A stretch of 64,000 nt of DNA from the NCBI GenBank assembly GCA_051883395.1, contig JBJETQ010000016.1, positions 14,045-78,044 on the forward strand, given 5' to 3'. The notes under the pieces are model-generated. The model searched no databases. It was not told the DNA's origin and saw only the letters and a list, made by a program, of their open reading frames with translations. A program made the translations under genes and the position numbers. Positions 61,383-64,000 of the stretch are shown in pieces (position 1 is the first letter of the stretch; each line of letters opens with the position of its first letter). The stretch comes from HGM11368 sp051883395. Its GTDB lineage: Bacteria > Bacillota > Clostridia > Christensenellales > UBA3700.

Positions 61383-62324
61383 TCAACCGTTTATCTGACT
61401 GAATTTGACGATGTTACCGCTGAATATTGCATAGAGTTGGCTGAGAGTCAGGTCATCAACTACGCTGTTATTTACGTTTACGATAACAGCAACTGCGTCA
61501 AGGCATACGTTGAAACTGTCAATTCCTTCTTCGCTTACTGCGGCAGAAGACAAGCCTATTACGTTACCTGTTTTGTCGTTTTCAACCGCACTAACACCAA
61601 CCGAAGAACCTTGCAGGTCAATAGTGAACAAGTCGTCGGCTTCTCTGCCGTAAAGAGCAGCATATCCTGCCATAGCTTTTTTGATGAATTTTTCCATCGA
61701 AGTAGAGCCGTTGATTACGATTTTATCTCCGGAAGGAAGCGATGATTTAGGTGTAAATTCTTCGACCTGTATTGGGTTTTCTCCTCTTTTTGCAGGGTCT
61801 TCAAGGAAAATGCAACCTGCCGCCTGAGCGTGTGCGCTTATTTCATCGCTTTTGAGATAAGCAAGAAAATCCTGTGTCAAATCGCTGAGCGTAACGTTGG
61901 AGTTGGTCATTATTACAAACGGTCTCTGTATCGAATAACTTCCGTCGAGAACGGTTTGTGCCGACGGAGTAACGCCGTTTACTTTGACTACTTTTACAGT
62001 ATCGTTTACCGAGCTGAGCGATACGTAACCTATTGCGTTGACGTCGGACGCAACCTTACTAAGAACGTTGCCCGTTTCCTTTTGAATATCAGCGCTTGAC
62101 GTGGTGTTATATACCTTTTTGCCGTCTACTTTCATTTCGAGATAGTTGCCGTTGCCGTCCGTAACTACTTTGTCAAAGGCTTCTCTCGTTCCGCTACCCT
62201 GTTCTCTTACCACAACGGTAATATTCTTTTCTCCGCTCGTGCAGGCGGAAAGTGCGATTGCACCGCAAATCATAGTTGTCAAAGCAACGCAAAGCGCAAC
62301 AATTTTCAATGCAAATTTTTTCAT
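61383..62324 (-). CDS. pstS: Phosphate-binding lipoprotein PstS with circularly permuted domain order
   Basis: A 313-aa lipoprotein (lipobox ALSAC, C28). The mature chain begins with ITVVVREQGSGTREAFDKVV, which in ordinary PstS is the middle of the protein, runs through the usual C-terminal half (NAIGYVSLSSVNDTVK; YSIQRPFVIMTN; to about 180), then at residue 201 starts IVINGSTSMEKFI, the usual N-terminal phosphate loop, and ends at IFSGNIVKFSQING, where the normal protein would pass into the REQGSGTR half. Both phosphate loops are kept (GSTS 206-209; R40 and GSGT 43-46), but the Asp of the usual ADIG(M/L)SS segment is replaced (NVIGLSS). AAGGAGAAAAAC precedes the ATG. Confidence 0.9.
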   Translation of the reverse strand: MKKFALKIVALCVALTTMICGAIALSACTSGEKNITVVVREQGSGTREAFDKVVTDGNGNYLEMKVDGKKVYNTTSSADIQKETGNVLSKVASDVNAIGYVSLSSVNDTVKVVKVNGVTPSAQTVLDGSYSIQRPFVIMTNSNVTLSDLTQDFLAYLKSDEISAHAQAAGCIFLEDPAKRGENPIQVEEFTPKSSLPSGDKIVINGSTSMEKFIKKAMAGYAALYGREADDLFTIDLQGSSVGVSAVENDKTGNVIGLSSAAVSEEGIDSFNVCLDAVAVIVNVNNSVVDDLTLSQLYAIFSGNIVKFSQING

Positions 62325-62363
62325 GTTTTTCTCCTTTTTTCTTTTTGTTTTGTTGTCGCTTTG

Positions 62364-62428
62364 ATTATAGAATTTTCAAAAAAACCCTACTACCAGCTTT
62401 GTGTAGGGGGAGTGTAAGTTTTGTGTAA
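62364..62428 (-). promoter_or_regulatory. Pho box and promoter of the pst-pho operon
   Basis: Minus strand: TTACAC (62423-62428), TTACAC (62412-62417), CTACAC (62401-62406), three direct repeats exactly 11 bases apart, the spacing of PhoB/PhoP boxes. TATAAT follows at 62364-62369 with no recognisable -35, as expected of an activator-dependent promoter. Between them a CCCTAC/GTAGGG hairpin with T7 may act as a second guaB terminator. Confidence 0.8.
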
Positions 62429-62443
62429 ACTCAAAAAATTTAT

Positions 62444-62470
62444 AAAAAATCCGCTCCCTTGCGGGAGCGG
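62444..62470 (-). terminator. Terminator of guaB
   Basis: Minus strand CCGCTCCC, loop GCAA, GGGAGCGG then ATTTTTTATA. Confidence 0.88.
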
Positions 62471-62487
62471 TAAAATTGGTGTAAAAA

Positions 62488-63942
62488 TCAACCTTTGGTA
62501 GAATAGTTTGGAGCTTCCTTGGTGATGCTTATATCATGCGGATGGCTTTCTACCAATGCGGCGTTGGATATCTTGACAAACTCCGATTCTTTGCGTAGCA
62601 TCTCTATATTGCTCATACCGCAATATCCCATACCTGACCTGAGTCCGCCCATAAGTTGGTATATAACGTCAGATACGCTTCCCCTAAAAGGTACACGACC
62701 TTCTACTCCCTCAGGCACAAGCTTTTTGGAATTGGTCTGGAAGTATCTGTCCTTGCTTCCTGCCGCCATTGCGCCAAGCGAACCCATACCCCTATACACC
62801 TTATAACTTCTGCCTTGGAAAATTTCGATTTCACCCGGTGTTTCTTCTGTTCCTGCAAACAAGCTGCCGAGCATAACTGCGCTTGCGCCTGCACCCAAAG
62901 CCTTGACGATATCACCGGAATATTTGATTCCGCCGTCGGCAATAATACGTTTGCCTAATTTGTCAGCCATCTCTGCGCAATCCATAACGGCGGTAACCTG
63001 CGGAACGCCGATACCTGCAATGATACGAGTGGTACATATAGAGCCTGGTCCTATACCTACCTTGACTACGTCCGCTCCGTTGTCAATAAGCGCCTTGGTA
63101 GCTTCTGCTGTTGCTACGTTGCCGACGATAAGCGGCAAATCAGGATATACTTTTTTGACCTTGGCAACGGTATCAAGAACGCCCTTACTGTGTCCGTGAG
63201 CCGTATCTATGGTAACAACGTCGACTTTTGCATTGACAAGCGCCGATACTCTGTCGAGTATATCGGAAGTAACTCCGACTGCCGCACCTGCCAGCAATCT
63301 GCCGTTGGCGTCCTTGGCGCTGTTTGGATATTTGATAGCTTTTTCTATGTCTTTGATAGTAATAAGACCTTTGAGATTGAAGTCTTTGTCCACCAATGGC
63401 AGTTTTTCAATTCTATGGGCTGCAAGAATTCCCTGAGCCTGTTCCAGCGTCGTTCCTACCGGTGCGGTAACAAGTCCGTCCTTAGTCATGCAGTCGCCAA
63501 TGAGTTTGGTCATATCCGTTTCAAATCTCAAATCTCTGTTGGTGATTATACCAACGAGTTTTCCTGCAACGGTAACAGGCACGCCGCTGATGCGGAATCT
63601 ACGCATAAGGTTGTTGGCGTCTTCAAGTGTATTGTCAGGTCCGAGAGAAAAAGGATTGGTAATAACGCCGTTTTCACTTCTCTTGACCTTGTCTACCTGC
63701 TCTGCCTGAGCTTCGATGCTCATGTTTTTGTGAATCATACCTATTCCGCCTTCTCTTGCTATGGCAATAGCAAGTTCATATTCGGTAACCGTATCCATCG
63801 ATGCGCTGAGAAGCGGTATATTGAGATTGATTCCTTTGCACAAACTTGTAGACAAATCAACCTGATAAGGCAAAACTTCCGAATATTTCGGAATGAGCAA
63901 AACGTCGTCAAAAGTCAAACCTTCTTTCAAAATCTTTGACAT
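62488..63942 (-). CDS. guaB: Inosine-5'-monophosphate dehydrogenase
   Basis: A 484-aa IMPDH, rate-limiting enzyme of GMP synthesis. N-terminal LTFDDVLLIPKYSEVLP, two CBS domains inserted at about 95-205 (GVPVTVAGKLVGIITNRDLR; RIEKLPLVDKDFNLKGLIT), catalytic cysteine in GIGPGSICTTRI near 300, and IADGGIKYSGDIVKALGAGA. AAAGGAG lies 11 bases before the ATG, a little long but usable. Stands alone with a good terminator; upstream 58 bases hold a partial promoter (TAAAAT) at the window edge. Confidence 0.97.
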   Translation of the reverse strand: MSKILKEGLTFDDVLLIPKYSEVLPYQVDLSTSLCKGINLNIPLLSASMDTVTEYELAIAIAREGGIGMIHKNMSIEAQAEQVDKVKRSENGVITNPFSLGPDNTLEDANNLMRRFRISGVPVTVAGKLVGIITNRDLRFETDMTKLIGDCMTKDGLVTAPVGTTLEQAQGILAAHRIEKLPLVDKDFNLKGLITIKDIEKAIKYPNSAKDANGRLLAGAAVGVTSDILDRVSALVNAKVDVVTIDTAHGHSKGVLDTVAKVKKVYPDLPLIVGNVATAEATKALIDNGADVVKVGIGPGSICTTRIIAGIGVPQVTAVMDCAEMADKLGKRIIADGGIKYSGDIVKALGAGASAVMLGSLFAGTEETPGEIEIFQGRSYKVYRGMGSLGAMAAGSKDRYFQTNSKKLVPEGVEGRVPFRGSVSDVIYQLMGGLRSGMGYCGMSNIEMLRKESEFVKISNAALVESHPHDISITKEAPNYSTKG

Positions 63943-64000
63943 ATCAAAAAATTCTCCTTTGCACTTTTTCTAATTTTATCCAAATAAAAAAAATAAGTCA

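Overview
The window reads as a stretch of chromosome from a low-GC, Gram-positive, endospore-forming member of the Clostridia. The signs are spoVG, spoIIID and a SpoVB-type flippase, RNase J, HPr kinase, single-chain glycyl-tRNA synthetase, GTP-type PEP carboxykinase, DUF4364/DUF5685/DUF421-DUF4363 genes and a tetrahydrofolate riboswitch. A run of exactly 100 N at 19930-20029, flanked by a perfect 55-bp duplication, shows this is a scaffolded draft assembly (probably a metagenome bin). I see no rRNA, tRNA, CRISPR array, prophage or insertion sequence. Gene density is high and most genes lie on the minus strand in tightly overlapping operons.

Layout. 1-2558 (-): rnj, trmR and a cut-off U32 peptidase-family gene, overlapping ATGA to ATGA (RNA decay and tRNA wobble modification). 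2815-5061 (+): serC-serA. 5157-9448 (-): an MMPL exporter and pckG. 9834-15698: an unknown gene, a His-less HPr-like protein with DUF4364 (+), then uvrC, a HAD phosphatase, hprK and a 59-aa acidic protein (-), then an ArsR regulator. 15817-19189: a small cysteine-block peptide (+) divergent from the ArsR gene, and an operon trpS - DUF5685 - J-like protein with a cysteine tail - membrane protein (-). 19310-24130 (-): thrC (interrupted only by the assembly gap), prfA, a DUF1385-PrmC fusion and rpmE. 24427-27119: a zinc-site-deficient MDR dehydrogenase, murC and spoVG. 27346-32344 (-): a four-gene overlapping operon of two PAP2-type membrane proteins (one catalytically dead), an AMP-forming acyl ligase and an FGGY kinase. 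32496-44053: lipoprotein, exporter, ttcA, spoIIID, a split TSUP permease, a giant five-repeat surface protein, LysM protein, SpoVB-like flippase, riboswitch-controlled folT, and DUF421/DUF4363. 44099-52393 (-): an operon running from an ECF S component (probably pantothenate) through coaX, hom and two small anchored proteins to uvrB and uvrA. 52652-55524: small genes, a second cysteine-block peptide, glyS and a QueG-like Fe-S protein. 55691-62324 (-): a complete phosphate regulon pstS - pstCA fusion - pstB - phoU - phoP - phoR behind a three-repeat Pho box. 62488-63942 (-): guaB.

Most unusual points: (1) PstS is circularly permuted, its two half-domains being in reversed order, and PstC and PstA are fused; (2) many genes have no Shine-Dalgarno sequence but carry a -35/-10 promoter whose -10 box ends only 5-9 bases before ATG, pointing to leaderless mRNAs as a routine mode; (3) two tiny peptides made of Cys-block/hydrophobic/Cys-block staples, plus a J-like protein without HPD that ends in a cysteine string and is coupled to DUF5685; (4) a Crh-like HPr lacking the phosphohistidine near hprK. 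These are read from sequence and memory of the families; no database search was run.
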